NCBI GenBank assembly: GCA_028279475.1
Contig: JANQNR010000002.1
Span: 1 to 64,000, forward strand
Source of the DNA: Rickettsiales bacterium
GTDB lineage: Bacteria; Pseudomonadota; Alphaproteobacteria; Rickettsiales; UBA998
Direction: 5' to 3'
Length of the DNA stretch: 64,000 nt
The notes beneath the pieces are model-generated. The model saw only the letters and a list, made by a program, of their open reading frames with translations. It searched no databases and was not told where the DNA came from. Each line of letters opens with the position of its first letter. Positions within the stretch are counted from its first letter, which is position 1. Positions 19,743-30,141 of this stretch are shown piece by piece. The position numbers and the translations under genes were made by a program.

Positions 19743-22634
19743 CTACGCCGCATCCTTATAAGCCTTCCCTTTCTCCAGCATCGGCGCCAAATACTCTCCG
19801 GTTTTGCTCTCACGGCATTTGGCGACCGTTTCCGGCGTACCGGCGACGACCAGATGCCCACCTTTATCACCACCCCCAGGGCCAATATCGACAATCCAGT
19901 CCGAACATTTAATGACGTCCAGATTATGCTCGATAATCACCATCGTATTGCCTTGATCGACCAGCCGTTGCAACACGCCAAGCAGCTTGCGAATATCTTC
20001 GGAATGCAGACCCGTCGTCGGCTCATCGAGGATATAGAGCGTTCGCCCGGTCGCCCGCTTCGACAGTTCCTTGGCCAGCTTGATGCGTTGCGCTTCCCCG
20101 CCGGAAAGTGTCGTTGCCGACTGCCCCAACCGAATATAGCCCAATCCGACTTCCTGCAATGCCTTGCATTTTTCCTGAATTGATGGCTGGCTGGCGAAAA
20201 ACTCCACTGCTTCATCCACGGTCATATGCAGAATATCGGCAATGGATTTATCCTTATAGGTCACTTCCAGCGTTTCGCGGTTATAGCGTTTTCCCTTACA
20301 CACGTCACACACCACATACACATCCGGCAGGAAGTGCATTTCGATCTTAATCAGCCCATCGCCCTGACATGCCTCGCAACGCCCGCCGCGTACATTGAAT
20401 GAAAAGCGTCCCGGCTTGTAGCCGCGTGCTTTGGATTCCGGTAGCCCGGCAAACCAGTCACGAATCGGCCCGAATGCGCCGGTATAGGTCGCCGGGTTAG
20501 AGCGTGGCGTACGCCCGATCGGTGACTGGTCAATCTCAATGACCTTGTCCAGATATTCCAGCCCGGTGATGCTGTCATGCGGTGCCGGATGCGCCTTGGT
20601 ACCCATAATGCGCCGCCCTGCCGCCTTATAGAGCGTCTCAATCACAAAGCTTGACTTTCCTCCACCGGATACACCGGTCACACAGGTCATCACCCCCAGC
20701 GGAATTTCCACATCAATATTGTTCAGGTTATTCGCCGTACAACCATTGACCATCAGTCGTTTATGTTTGGAGGGCTTGCGACGCTTCTCCGGCAGGGCAA
20801 TCTGGCGTTTGCCGCTGAGATATTCGCCGGTAATACTGCCCTTATGTTTCATCACCTGCTCTGGTGTCCCTTCGGCAATGATTTGTCCACCATCGACCCC
20901 GGCACCCGGACCAATATCAATCAGCCAGTCGGCACGACGCATCGTATCTTCGTCATGCTCCACGACAATTACCGTATTCCCCAGATCACGCAGATGTTCC
21001 AGTGTGGAAAGCAACCGCTCATTATCGCATTGATGCAGACCAATGGACGGCTCATCCAGCACATACACGACGCCGGACAGGCCGGAACCAATTTGCGAAG
21101 CCAGGCGGATACGCTGTGACTCCCCACCAGAAAGCGTCCCGGAATAGCGTGCCAATGTCAGATAATCCAACCCGACATTCATCAGAAACCCGAGACGTTC
21201 ACGCGTTTCTTTGAGTACCTTTTCTCCGATTTTCTGTTCGTTGCTGGTCAGCTTTGGCTCCAACTCTTCAAACCAACGCACCGCCTCTTCAATCGAGAGC
21301 CGACAGATTTCTCCGATATGCTTGCCCGCCACCTTGACGCACAGTGCCTCCGGCTTGAGCCGATAACCACCGCATGCCTCGCACGGCGCATTGTCCATGT
21401 ATTTTTCAAGGTCTTCCCGCACCGCATCGCTGTCGGTTTCACGGTAACGGCGCTGCATGTTCGGCAGTACGCCCTCAAACGGTTTATTGCTCTTATAGCT
21501 GCGCACCCCGTCAAAATAATGGATCGGTACTGACTCATCGCCGGAGCCGTGCATGATGATCTGCTGAATACGTTCAGGCAATTCTTCCCACGCTTCATGC
21601 AGACTGAACTTGTAGTGATTGGCCAGCCCCTCCAGCGTTTGCATGTAATATTTGGATTGCGTACTTGACCAGGGGGCAATCGCACCATCGAACAGAGTTA
21701 AGCGGTGATCCGGAAGAATCAATTGCTCGTCGAAATACATTTGAGTGCCGATCCCGTCACACGCCGGACAGGCACCGAACGGGCTGTTAAACGAAAACAG
21801 GCGCGGCTCGATCTCTTCCAGTGTAAACCCGGATTCCGGGCAGGCGAATTTAGCAGACAGGGTGATAATGGTGGGTTCCTTTGCTTCCTCCTGCTTCTCC
21901 GTTCCCGACTCCACAACTTCCACATCCAGCAACCCGTCGCTGAGCTGCAAGGCCGTTTCAATACTGTCAGCCAGCCGGTTCCCCAGATCGTCCTTGATCG
22001 ACAACCGGTCTACCACAACATGGATCGTGTGTTTCTTGTTCTTCTCCAACGTTGGCAGATCATCCATCTGATGGATTTCCCCGTTGATCTTCAACCGGGT
22101 AAATCCGCGCTTTTTCATGTCGAGCATTTCCTTGACATGCTCGCCCTTGCGTCCACGCACAATTGGTGACATCAGATAAATCTTGGTGCCTTCGGGCAGT
22201 TCCATAATCCGATCCACCATCTGGCTGACCGTCATCGAAGTGATTGGCTTACCTGTCGCCGGGGAATAAGGCACGCCAATGCGCGCATAGAGCAGGCGCA
22301 GATAGTCATAGATTTCCGTCACCGTCCCCACCGTCGAGCGCGGGTTTTTGGAGGTCGTCTTCTGGTCAATGGCAATTGCCGGAGACAGGCCTTCGATCGA
22401 CTCCACATCCGGCTTGTCCTGAATATTGAGGAACTGACGGGCATAGGCGGAGAGCGACTCTACGTAGCGGCGCTGCCCTTCGGCATAGAGCGTATCGAAC
22501 GCCAATGAGGATTTTCCCGACCCGGACAGGCCGGTAATGACGACCAGTTCTCCGCGTGGAATATCCAGCGATACGTTTTTAAGATTATGTTCCTTCGCCC
22601 CGCGTATGGCGATGTGCCCCTGTCCAGCCTGCAT
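19743..22634 (-). CDS. uvrA: Excinuclease ABC subunit A
   Basis: Two ABC ATPase modules ([49 protein letters not shown]), zinc-finger cysteines; start moved to [19 protein letters not shown]. Confidence 0.98.
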   Translation of the reverse strand: MQAGQGHIAIRGAKEHNLKNVSLDIPRGELVVITGLSGSGKSSLAFDTLYAEGQRRYVESLSAYARQFLNIQDKPDVESIEGLSPAIAIDQKTTSKNPRSTVGTVTEIYDYLRLLYARIGVPYSPATGKPITSMTVSQMVDRIMELPEGTKIYLMSPIVRGRKGEHVKEMLDMKKRGFTRLKINGEIHQMDDLPTLEKNKKHTIHVVVDRLSIKDDLGNRLADSIETALQLSDGLLDVEVVESGTEKQEEAKEPTIITLSAKFACPESGFTLEEIEPRLFSFNSPFGACPACDGIGTQMYFDEQLILPDHRLTLFDGAIAPWSSTQSKYYMQTLEGLANHYKFSLHEAWEELPERIQQIIMHGSGDESVPIHYFDGVRSYKSNKPFEGVLPNMQRRYRETDSDAVREDLEKYMDNAPCEACGGYRLKPEALCVKVAGKHIGEICRLSIEEAVRWFEELEPKLTSNEQKIGEKVLKETRERLGFLMNVGLDYLTLARYSGTLSGGESQRIRLASQIGSGLSGVVYVLDEPSIGLHQCDNERLLSTLEHLRDLGNTVIVVEHDEDTMRRADWLIDIGPGAGVDGGQIIAEGTPEQVMKHKGSITGEYLSGKRQIALPEKRRKPSKHKRLMVNGCTANNLNNIDVEIPLGVMTCVTGVSGGGKSSFVIETLYKAAGRRIMGTKAHPAPHDSITGLEYLDKVIEIDQSPIGRTPRSNPATYTGAFGPIRDWFAGLPESKARGYKPGRFSFNVRGGRCEACQGDGLIKIEMHFLPDVYVVCDVCKGKRYNRETLEVTYKDKSIADILHMTVDEAVEFFASQPSIQEKCKALQEVGLGYIRLGQSATTLSGGEAQRIKLAKELSKRATGRTLYILDEPTTGLHSEDIRKLLGVLQRLVDQGNTMVIIEHNLDVIKCSDWIVDIGPGGGDKGGHLVVAGTPETVAKCRESKTGEYLAPMLEKGKAYKDAA

Positions 22635-22770
22635 GCATCTGTCTCCTGTCTTTGCTTGAAGAGGCGGCGAGTATAGGGAAGAAGGGCGACGGTGGCAAAG
22701 GGTATTTCTATTTGAATGACACAATCAAAATAGCTATGCTCAAATTGCATAATCTCTAAGTTATCACTAA

Positions 22771-23073
22771 ATGGAGACAAGGATGATACAACGAGAGCGC
22801 AAACCCACCCATCCGGGCGTCATACTGAAAGAACTCTATCTGAAAGAGCGTGGCATCAAAATCAAGGACTTCGCAGCAGCGGTTGGCGTGACACCCAAAC
22901 ATATGAGCAATCTTGTCAATGCAAAGGCACGCATTGACGCAACGATGGCGTATCGTATCGCCACAGTATTACAAACCGATGCGCAAACCTGGCTGAATGG
23001 CCAAAATGCGTATGATTTATGGGAAGCGGAACGGACAAGCGATTGGCAACCGGCGACCATATTTGCTGTCTAA
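22771..23073 (+). CDS. HigA-family XRE antitoxin-like protein
   Basis: HPGVILKELYLKERGIKIKDFAAAVGVTPKHMSNLVNAKARIDATMAYRIATVLQTDAQTWLNGQNAYDLWEA. Confidence 0.88.
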   Translation: METRMIQRERKPTHPGVILKELYLKERGIKIKDFAAAVGVTPKHMSNLVNAKARIDATMAYRIATVLQTDAQTWLNGQNAYDLWEAERTSDWQPATIFAV

Positions 23074-23158
23074 CCGTGCTACAGCAAAATCTTTCTATGC
23101 CTTTGGTTTTACAAAAGAAAAATCCCTTCATCTCTCAAGGACGTGATAATCATCAATT

Positions 23159-23647
23159 ATGAAAAACCGTACTGGTCTTATCGTTACTGAGGCAATATCC
23201 CATAACCAAATATTAGCATGCAATGCTATCAGAGAGCGGGTATTTTGTGATGAACAAAATAGACCTCATATGTTAGAATTTGGTACAGTATCAATAGACA
23301 ATAATTCTATACATTTTCTATTATTTAATCAGCACAACAAACCGATTGGTACCGCCAGAGTTACAAAATCTGAAAAACGTAATCATTTTTCCATCGGGCG
23401 TATGGCAATTGTAGAGGAAGAACGGTCTGTAGGTAATGGACGCTTTTTGCTGGAGGAAATTATGAGACTATTGAGTACCCAAGGAGCTGAAAAGCTTATA
23501 TTGTGTGCAGATCATAATAAGCAGCGCAGTTCTGTCCTTTTTTATGAAAAATTAGGGTTTAAAAGAAACGGTATTACACACCCAAACGACCCCGTACCAA
23601 GCATAGAGATGGAGCTTGATCTGTTGCCGACACAGGAGCAACGCTGA
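23159..23647 (+). CDS. GNAT-family N-acetyltransferase
   Basis: IGTARV...GRMAIVEEERSVGNGRFLLEEIM...SSVLFYEKLGFKRNG. Confidence 0.85.
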   Translation: MKNRTGLIVTEAISHNQILACNAIRERVFCDEQNRPHMLEFGTVSIDNNSIHFLLFNQHNKPIGTARVTKSEKRNHFSIGRMAIVEEERSVGNGRFLLEEIMRLLSTQGAEKLILCADHNKQRSSVLFYEKLGFKRNGITHPNDPVPSIEMELDLLPTQEQR

Positions 23648-23989
23648 ATTCACTTCAAAAACTCGAACCCCGCTCCTGTAGAAAGGCGAGTTCTTCGTCG
23701 GTGGAGCGGCGTCCCAGCGCGGCGTTGCGATGTGGGAAGCGGCCAAAGCGCACAATAATGTCCCGGTGGGCAATGGCATAGGTGACATTATTATGCAATC
23801 CGCGCTGCTCATATAAGGCAATCCCTCGCTCTTGATCGTCGAGATCCTCACTGTGCATTAGCGGCATGTACAGGAACACGCATTGCGATGCGGTGAGTGA
23901 TTGATCCATCCCTTGATGCATGGCTTCCATGGCAATCTCCCGTGCCCTTGCATCGCTTTCAAACGCGCGGGCAGAATCCCGGAACATAT

Positions 23990-24086
23990 TATAGCACGTT
24001 GCGTTTATGATTGCGTATTTTATACTCGTTCAACTTCTTACGTTGAACTGCTATACACGTCATCATAAACGCAAGGTCGTGCTATA
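23990..24086. repeat. TATAGC-ended palindromic element
   Basis: TATAGCACGTTGCGTTTATGAT ... ATCATAAACGCAAGGTCGTGCTATA. Confidence 0.85.
24021..24055. repeat. Second TATA-flanked palindrome nested at the centre of 23990-24086
   Basis: TATACTCGTTCAACttcttacGTTGAACTGCTATA. Confidence 0.75.
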
Positions 24087-24098
24087 CATCATATAATA

Positions 24099-24182
24099 TA
24101 TAGCAGTTCCTTGACTTTATGACAGGTGCTGTCACCCAAAAGACATAGAAGACATAGGCAGTCATAAAGTCAAACTGCTATA
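24099..24182. repeat. TATAGC-ended palindromic element
   Basis: TATAGCAGTTCCTTGACTTTATGAC ... GTCATAAAGTCAAACTGCTATA. Confidence 0.85.
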
Positions 24183-24403
24183 GTGGAAACTGATCGAGCA
24201 CAATCACCAGTGCCAGACACCCCTCTGCGCTGTCGCACCAGTGATCCAACGCACCCGCAACCGCTTGTTGATAGGTCTCCAGAAATTGCTCGGTCATACG
24301 CCGGTCAAAATCCGGGTCTTTCCGAAAATGATACGGCGTTACCGCGTCGGAAAACCAGAAGGTCAGAATGTCATTTGGGTCAGGCATCTAATGTATCACT
24401 CTC

Positions 24404-24588
24404 GTCATTCTGTGCTTGACCCGGAATCCAAAGATATCCCCTCCCCCGTTTACGGGGGAGGGACAGGGTGGGGGCTGTATCAGCAGTGTTGAATATTTCG
24501 ATAGCCCCCCTCCTGACCTCCCCCCGCAAGCAGGGGGAGGAACTTTGCGATGGATTCCGGATCGCGCCTACTGCTTGTCCGGAATGAC
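24404..24588. repeat. GTCATTCCGG-type palindromic element (family B) with a nested inner palindrome
   Basis: Outer GTCATTC..GCTTGACCCGGAATCCA / GGATTCCGGATCGCGCCTACTGCTTGTCCGGAATGAC; inner CCCTCCCCCGTTTACGGGGGAGGG...CCTCCCCCCGCAAGCAGGGGGAGG. Confidence 0.85.
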
Positions 24589-24600
24589 GACAGCAGTGCC

Positions 24601-25476
24601 CTAAGCCGCCAGCAATTCCTTCATCGCACGACCAATCTGCGCCGGAGAGTCGGACACCTTGATCCCGGCAGAGCGCATCGCTTCGACCTTGTCATCGGCA
24701 CCGCCCTTACCACCGGCAACAATCGCTCCGGCATGACCCATGCGGCGTCCCGGAGGTGCGGTACGTCCGGCGATAAAGCCGACCATCGGTTTCTTGATCT
24801 TGTGCGCCTTCACGAACTCTGCCGCCTCTTCTTCCGCTGATCCACCGATCTCACCGATCATCACAATGGCGTCGGTCTCATCATCCTGCAGGAACAGGTC
24901 AATCACGTCGATAAAGTTTGTCCCATTGACCGGGTCACCGCCAATCCCCACACAGGTCGACTGGCCATACCCTACCGCCGAGGTCTGCGCCACGGCTTCA
25001 TAGGTCAGCGTGCCGGAGCGCGACACAATCCCGATCTTCCCCTTGCGGTGAATATGGCCGGGCATAATGCCGATCTTGCACTCATCCGGGGTAATCACAC
25101 CAGGGCAGTTCGGCCCGATCAGACGCGTCTTACTGCCGGAAATCGAACGTTTCACTTTCACCATATCCAACACCGGAATGCCTTCGGTGATGCAGATCAC
25201 CAGTTCAATGCCGGCATCCACCGCTTCCATGATCGCATCGGCAGCGAATGGCGGCGGCACATAGATCACGCTGGCATTGGCATCGGTCTTATGCTTCGCT
25301 TCCGCGACGGTATCAAAGACCGGCAGTCCCAGATGCTCCATCCCGCCCTTGTTCGGTGTGACTCCACCGACCATCTTCGTGCCATAGGCGACCGCCTGCT
25401 CCGAGTGATACGTCCCTTCCCGTCCGGTAAATCCCTGACAGATGACCTTGGTATTCTTGTTGATTAAAATGCTCAT
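24601..25476 (-). CDS. sucD: Succinyl-CoA synthetase alpha subunit
   Basis: [50 protein letters not shown]. Confidence 0.98.
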   Translation of the reverse strand: MSILINKNTKVICQGFTGREGTYHSEQAVAYGTKMVGGVTPNKGGMEHLGLPVFDTVAEAKHKTDANASVIYVPPPFAADAIMEAVDAGIELVICITEGIPVLDMVKVKRSISGSKTRLIGPNCPGVITPDECKIGIMPGHIHRKGKIGIVSRSGTLTYEAVAQTSAVGYGQSTCVGIGGDPVNGTNFIDVIDLFLQDDETDAIVMIGEIGGSAEEEAAEFVKAHKIKKPMVGFIAGRTAPPGRRMGHAGAIVAGGKGGADDKVEAMRSAGIKVSDSPAQIGRAMKELLAA

Positions 25477-25505
25477 GATGTTACTCCTGTTATTTGACGA
25501 TTAAT

Positions 25506-25844
25506 TTATATGCCAAGCCCTTGACCACCCATATGTTGACTGATCGATGTTTGAACATCAGTCCATTGATTTTTCTCTCGAATATGTTGAATCATTGAGA
25601 ATGTTTGTTCTAATGGATTTTGTGTACGTAATTCGGCTGTGTCCATATCCAAATCTTTAGCAATGGCAAGCCGTTGATCCGGTGGCGCAAAACTTAATGA
25701 AACGCCTATCACTGCTCCAACTGATCTGGCTTCAGTAGTTAAAGCCTTTTGTTGCTCAATAAGTTCCTGATTAATCTCTTCTGAGTCGGTCATTAAATTT
25801 TCTAACTCTGTGGCTAGATCATCTGGTTCTTGTTGAGTATTCAT
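25506..25844 (-). CDS. Hypothetical protein, 112 aa, between sucC and sucD
   Basis: ORF on operon strand; start moved to MNTQQEPDD; no family recognised. Confidence 0.65.
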   Translation of the reverse strand: MNTQQEPDDLATELENLMTDSEEINQELIEQQKALTTEARSVGAVIGVSLSFAPPDQRLAIAKDLDMDTAELRTQNPLEQTFSMIQHIREKNQWTDVQTSISQHMGGQGLGI

Positions 25845-25929
25845 ATGCGTTCCTCTATACATGCAAGGGATTAGGCGTTAGTAGTGTTGCCTTCTCTAAT
25901 TCCTACTGCCTGCTCCCTGATCCCTGTTA

Positions 25930-27105
25930 TCACGCCGCCGCCTTACCCTGTACTGCCGCGACGATCTTCACTGCCGCGTCTTCCAGATCGTCTGCCGGGA
26001 TGATGTCCAGACCCGAAGTCGCCAGCATCTTCTTGCCCAGCTCGACATTGGTGCCTTCCAGTCGTACGACCAACGGAATCGCTAGCGACACTTCCTTCGC
26101 CGCCGCAATCACGCCCTCGGCAATCGTGTCACAGCGCATAATCCCGCCGAAAATATTGACCAGGATGCCTTCGACATTCTCATCGGAAAGGATCAGTTTG
26201 AACGCCTCAGTGACTTTCTCTTTATTTGCGCCACCACCAACATCGAGGAAGTTGGCCGGCTCTGCGCCATGCAGCTTGATGATGTCCATGGTTGACATCG
26301 CCAACCCGGCACCGTTGACCATACAGCCGATATTGCCGTCCATCTTCACATACGCCAGCCCGAACTGCGCCGCTTTCTGCTCCAGCGGGTCTTCTTCATC
26401 CGGGTCGCGCATCTCGGCAACATCCGGCTGACGATACAGCGCGTTTTCATCGAAGTTGAACTTGGCATCCAGCGCGATCAGTTTGTCATCGCCGGTAATC
26501 ACCAGCGGGTTGATTTCCAGCTGTGCCGCATCGGTCTCAACGAACGCCTTATACAGGCTGCTGATGAACGGCCAGAACTGCTTTTGCTGCTCCTTACTCA
26601 ATTCCAACCCAAAGGCCAGCGTGCGCGCATGATGCGGCTGAAACCCGGTTGCCGGATCGACATCGGCCATGATGATTTTTTCCGGTGTTTTCGCCGCGAC
26701 TTCTTCAATGTCTACACCACCTTCCGTAGACGCCATGAACATGACCCGATCGGTGGCACGATCCACGACAAGACTCAAATACAGTTCCTTGGCAATATCA
26801 CTGCCTTCTTCAATGTAGATGCGCTTGACTTCCTTTCCTTCCGGACCGGTCTGGTGGGTAACCAGCGTCATACCAAGCATGTCCTTGGCGTATTGCTTGA
26901 CCTCGTCGGTGTTCTTGGCCAGCTTGACACCGCCCGCCTTGCCGCGACCGCCCGCGTGAATCTGCGCCTTGACGACCTTGATGTCACCGTCCAGTTCCTG
27001 CGCGGCTTCCTCCGCTTCCGCCGGAGTATAGGCAACCTTGCCGTTGGGTACCGGCACCCCATATTTGCGTAAAATGACTTTGGCCTGGTATTCGTGGATG
27101 TTCAT
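25930..27105 (-). CDS. sucC: Succinyl-CoA synthetase beta subunit
   Basis: [34 protein letters not shown]-grasp motifs. Confidence 0.98.
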   Translation of the reverse strand: MNIHEYQAKVILRKYGVPVPNGKVAYTPAEAEEAAQELDGDIKVVKAQIHAGGRGKAGGVKLAKNTDEVKQYAKDMLGMTLVTHQTGPEGKEVKRIYIEEGSDIAKELYLSLVVDRATDRVMFMASTEGGVDIEEVAAKTPEKIIMADVDPATGFQPHHARTLAFGLELSKEQQKQFWPFISSLYKAFVETDAAQLEINPLVITGDDKLIALDAKFNFDENALYRQPDVAEMRDPDEEDPLEQKAAQFGLAYVKMDGNIGCMVNGAGLAMSTMDIIKLHGAEPANFLDVGGGANKEKVTEAFKLILSDENVEGILVNIFGGIMRCDTIAEGVIAAAKEVSLAIPLVVRLEGTNVELGKKMLATSGLDIIPADDLEDAAVKIVAAVQGKAAA

Positions 27106-27227
27106 GGTATCTCCTTATATTTGCAAGGATTCGGGACTTGGGGGAATGCTTGCAAATCCCCAATGCCGACTCCCTAATCCCTTTCATGCGTCCACCACTA
27201 TGCCATGGAGTTCCTAAAATATAGTAA

Positions 27228-27264
27228 AAAAATAGCCATAGACCTCTGAGATGAAATTTCTATG
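27228..27264 (-). terminator. Rho-independent-type hairpin upstream of sucC on the minus strand (possible attenuator)
   Basis: Minus strand AGCCATAGA...TCTATGGCTATTTTTTTAC. Confidence 0.5.
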
Positions 27265-27348
27265 GCTTCGTCGTGCTCATTGCTCAAATATCACTACCCT
27301 TGGAAGCCGCCTGGACAAATGTTCCATCGCTCACCTATAACCTAACGC

Positions 27349-27978
27349 ATGGAATGGACGATTGCTCCTGGATTAACTGACTATGCATCGGCGGTGGAAC
27401 ATATGGAACGGCGTGTTACCGCCATTGCCGATGGTACGGCGTGCGAACAAATATGGCTGGTCGAACATCCCCCACTCTACACGGCTGGCACGTCTGCCAA
27501 GTCCTCCGACCTGATTCATGCCCGGTTTCCCGTCCATACGACCGGACGCGGCGGGCAATATACCTATCACGGGCCGGAGCAGCGCGTCGCCTATGTCATG
27601 CTCAACCTGAAACAACGCTACGCTCCGCACGTACCGGATGTCCGCCATTTTGTGCAAACACTGGAGCAATGGATCATCGATACGCTGGCTGCGCAGGGGG
27701 TGCAGGGCGAACGCCGCGAAGGCCGCATTGGCATCTGGGTGACGGACGGACAGCACGAAGCCAAAATCGCGGCACTGGGCATCCGCCTGCGCCGGGGGGT
27801 GAGCTATCACGGCATTGCCATCAATCTGAACCCCGACCTGACACATTTTAACGGCATCGTTCCCTGCGGCATCCGGCAGCATGGCGTGACGTCGCTGCAT
27901 CAACTAGGCGTGACGATTGATATGGATGCGCTGGATGATACCTTGAAAACCCATTGTCCATTCAAAAAAAATGCCTGA
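27349..27978 (+). CDS. lipB: Octanoyltransferase LipB
   Basis: [53 protein letters not shown]. Confidence 0.96.
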   Translation: MEWTIAPGLTDYASAVEHMERRVTAIADGTACEQIWLVEHPPLYTAGTSAKSSDLIHARFPVHTTGRGGQYTYHGPEQRVAYVMLNLKQRYAPHVPDVRHFVQTLEQWIIDTLAAQGVQGERREGRIGIWVTDGQHEAKIAALGIRLRRGVSYHGIAINLNPDLTHFNGIVPCGIRQHGVTSLHQLGVTIDMDALDDTLKTHCPFKKNA

Positions 27979-27982
27979 TAAA

Positions 27983-28141
27983 TCAGGCATACGCATTAAA
28001 AACATAGATTTCAATCACGATGGCAGCCCCGAGGGCAACCATGGCCCAGCCGATTCTTCCTTGCGGTGTTATTGAAGGAAAAATCCATTCAATAATCAGG
28101 TACCCTATTAGGGCATCAAACACAATTCTCAAGCCATTCAT
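27983..28141 (-). CDS. Small two-TM protein, 52 aa (MNGLRIVFDALIGYLIIEWIFPSITPQGRIGWAMVALGAAIVIEIYVFNAYA)
   Basis: Hand-translated, below the ORF-track cutoff; two hydrophobic segments; weak SD. Confidence 0.4.
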   Translation of the reverse strand: MNGLRIVFDALIGYLIIEWIFPSITPQGRIGWAMVALGAAIVIEIYVFNAYA

Positions 28142-28275
28142 TACTTGCTGAACGCCTCAAACTAAAACAAAGCTTAGTTCTTATCTTACTTACCTGCAAA
28201 AGTCCAATATCAATGCATTCTTGTCTTTATTTTCAATGTAGACTCCAAAGGCATTCATAGACTATTAGAAGCTTC

Positions 28276-29106
28276 ATGCCCGAATTACCCGAAGTTGAAA
28301 CCGTCAAATGCGGGCTGGATACGCGCCTGAAAGACCGTACCATTGAGGACATTATCCTCTACCGCCCTAACCTGCGCTACCCGTTTCCGGATCATCTGGA
28401 TGACATCACGCGCACCCATCCCATTGACGCCGTACGCCGCCGCGCCAAATATTTACTGTTCGACATCGGCGATTACACATTGATCGGCCACCTGGGAATG
28501 TCTGGCACTTATCGTGTGCAGCGTCAGGAGGAACAGCCGCCACGCAAACATGACCATATGGTATGGCTGCTCGATAACGGCGATGAAGTCGTGTATCATG
28601 ACCCACGGCGGTTTGGATTTTTGCTGATGACGGCGCGCGATACATGGGATCAGCATTCGATGATCCGTACACTGGGGGTCGAACCGCTCTCGGATGCGTT
28701 GACGCCGGAGTTTTTGTCACAACGGTTTGCCGGAAAAACCACGACCATAAAGCAGGCATTGCTCGATCAGCGCATCATCGCCGGCATCGGCAATATCTAT
28801 GCGTCCGAGGCGTTGTTTCGCACCGGGATTCACCCGGAAACCCAGGCACAACACTGCCTGCATACCATTCCAGCGCTGATTGCCTCCATTCAGGCCGTCC
28901 TGCACGAGGCCATTGCTTCGGGCGGCTCTACGCTGCGAGATTATGGAGGAATTTCAGGAGAATCCGGCTATTTTCAGCATCGTTTTCAGGTCTATGGGCG
29001 TACCGGCCAGCCTTGCGACACTTGCACAACCCCGATTCAACAAATCAGACAATCGGGACGATCCACATTTTTTTGTCCCCGCTGCCAACCCTCAGCAATG
29101 GAATAA
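28276..29106 (+). CDS. mutM: Formamidopyrimidine-DNA glycosylase
   Basis: MPELPEVETVKCGL; C-terminal zinc finger CDTCTTPIQQIRQSGRSTFFCPRCQ. Confidence 0.97.
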   Translation: MPELPEVETVKCGLDTRLKDRTIEDIILYRPNLRYPFPDHLDDITRTHPIDAVRRRAKYLLFDIGDYTLIGHLGMSGTYRVQRQEEQPPRKHDHMVWLLDNGDEVVYHDPRRFGFLLMTARDTWDQHSMIRTLGVEPLSDALTPEFLSQRFAGKTTTIKQALLDQRIIAGIGNIYASEALFRTGIHPETQAQHCLHTIPALIASIQAVLHEAIASGGSTLRDYGGISGESGYFQHRFQVYGRTGQPCDTCTTPIQQIRQSGRSTFFCPRCQPSAME

Positions 29107-29211
29107 CCCCTTGAACCGACGGAATTGTGCATGAGTCTGTGGACGAAAAAGATTATGCAAATAAACCGCTTAAAAAACTTATCCACATAGAAAAAAACTG
29201 CATAATGGCAC

Positions 29212-29240
29212 TTGACGTATGCACAAGCTGCCTCTAGTCT
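29212..29240 (+). promoter_or_regulatory. Putative rpsT promoter
   Basis: TTGACG-N17-TAGTCT. Confidence 0.5.
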
Positions 29241-29309
29241 GCTGAGAAAGCGTTGATTGGTAGCGAGAGTTATCCACAGGCGCAGATATTAAACGAAGGA
29301 ATACATTTT

Positions 29310-29576
29310 ATGGCACATCACAAATCAGCGAAGAAGCGCATTCGGCAGACCCAACGCCGTACGGACGTTAATCGCGCTCGCCGCAGTCGCATCCGCACTT
29401 TCATCAAGCGGGTGGAAGCGGCGCTTGAGACTGGCAATAAAGAGGCGGCAGTTGCCGCACTGAAGCAGGCCGAGCCGGAGATTCAGCGTGGCGTCAGCAA
29501 GGGTGTAGTGAAACTCAACACTGCATCACGCAAAATCAGTCGGCTGAACGCGAAAGTCAAAGCATTGGCAGCCTAA
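29310..29576 (+). CDS. rpsT: 30S ribosomal protein S20
   Basis: [36 protein letters not shown]. Confidence 0.97.
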   Translation: MAHHKSAKKRIRQTQRRTDVNRARRSRIRTFIKRVEAALETGNKEAAVAALKQAEPEIQRGVSKGVVKLNTASRKISRLNAKVKALAA

Positions 29577-29664
29577 AGCCTTTCTAACATCACCGGGATT
29601 ATCCACAAGATTATCCCCATCTGATAATAACACATCCACTGCTTTCCATCGGGGGGAAAGGGTT

Positions 29665-30141
29665 ATGGGTTCTGACAACCTGTTACAAACTTTGCGCGAA
29701 CACGCATCTTCACGAAAAACAGGAGCTGGTTCTTACACCGGCGATATTACCTCTAAAGAAGCATGGGATTATATAACCAACGCTCCGGCTGCTGTCATTG
29801 ATGTACGCACGGAACCAGAGTGGAAATTTTCCGGCCTGCCTTCACTGGAAGGAACGCAGGGAGCGCTACATTGCATTGAATGGGTGCATTATCCTGATTT
29901 TGAAGCCAATCCTGAGTTTCTAACCCATTTGCATCAGCAGGTGGCAAACCAGGAAATGCCGGTGTTCTTCCTGTGCAAAACAGGAGGCAGATCGTTTCAT
30001 GCGGCTAATACCGCCGCAGAAACCGGTTATGCGCATAGCTTTAACATTGCGCATGGCTTTGAGGGAGATCATAACACGCAACAACAGCGCGGTCGTGTTA
30101 ACGGTTGGAAAGCGGAGGGATTGCCATGGCAACAGGCGTAA
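29665..30141 (+). CDS. Rhodanese-like domain protein
   Basis: [17 protein letters not shown]; active-site loop CKTGGRS. Confidence 0.88.
   Translation: MGSDNLLQTLREHASSRKTGAGSYTGDITSKEAWDYITNAPAAVIDVRTEPEWKFSGLPSLEGTQGALHCIEWVHYPDFEANPEFLTHLHQQVANQEMPVFFLCKTGGRSFHAANTAAETGYAHSFNIAHGFEGDHNTQQQRGRVNGWKAEGLPWQQA

Larger units (their letters stand above)
23655..24387 (-). pseudogene. DUF924 family protein gene split by nested palindromic elements
   Basis: N-terminal half 24178-24387 (ILTFWFSDAV...DSAEGCLALVIVLDQFPL*) and C-terminal half 23655-23987 (MFRDSARAFESDARAREIA...IIVRFGRFPHRNAALGR) separated by 23990-24182. Confidence 0.88.
29138..29619. promoter_or_regulatory. DnaA-box cluster flanking rpsT (candidate oriC or dnaA control region)
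   Basis: TTATCCACA at 29179, 29270 and 29599; near matches TGTGGACGA at 29138 and TTATCCCCA at 29611. Confidence 0.6.

Noticed and set aside
23990-24182. Complete insertion sequence with transposase
   Set aside because: Only non-coding palindromes are present; no transposase ORF exists here or elsewhere in the window.
24183-24840. Plus-strand ORFs over the repeat region and sucD 3' end (24183-24419, 24241-24492, 24416-24604, 24550-24840)
   Set aside because: They translate family-B repeat sequence or run antisense to sucD/DUF924.
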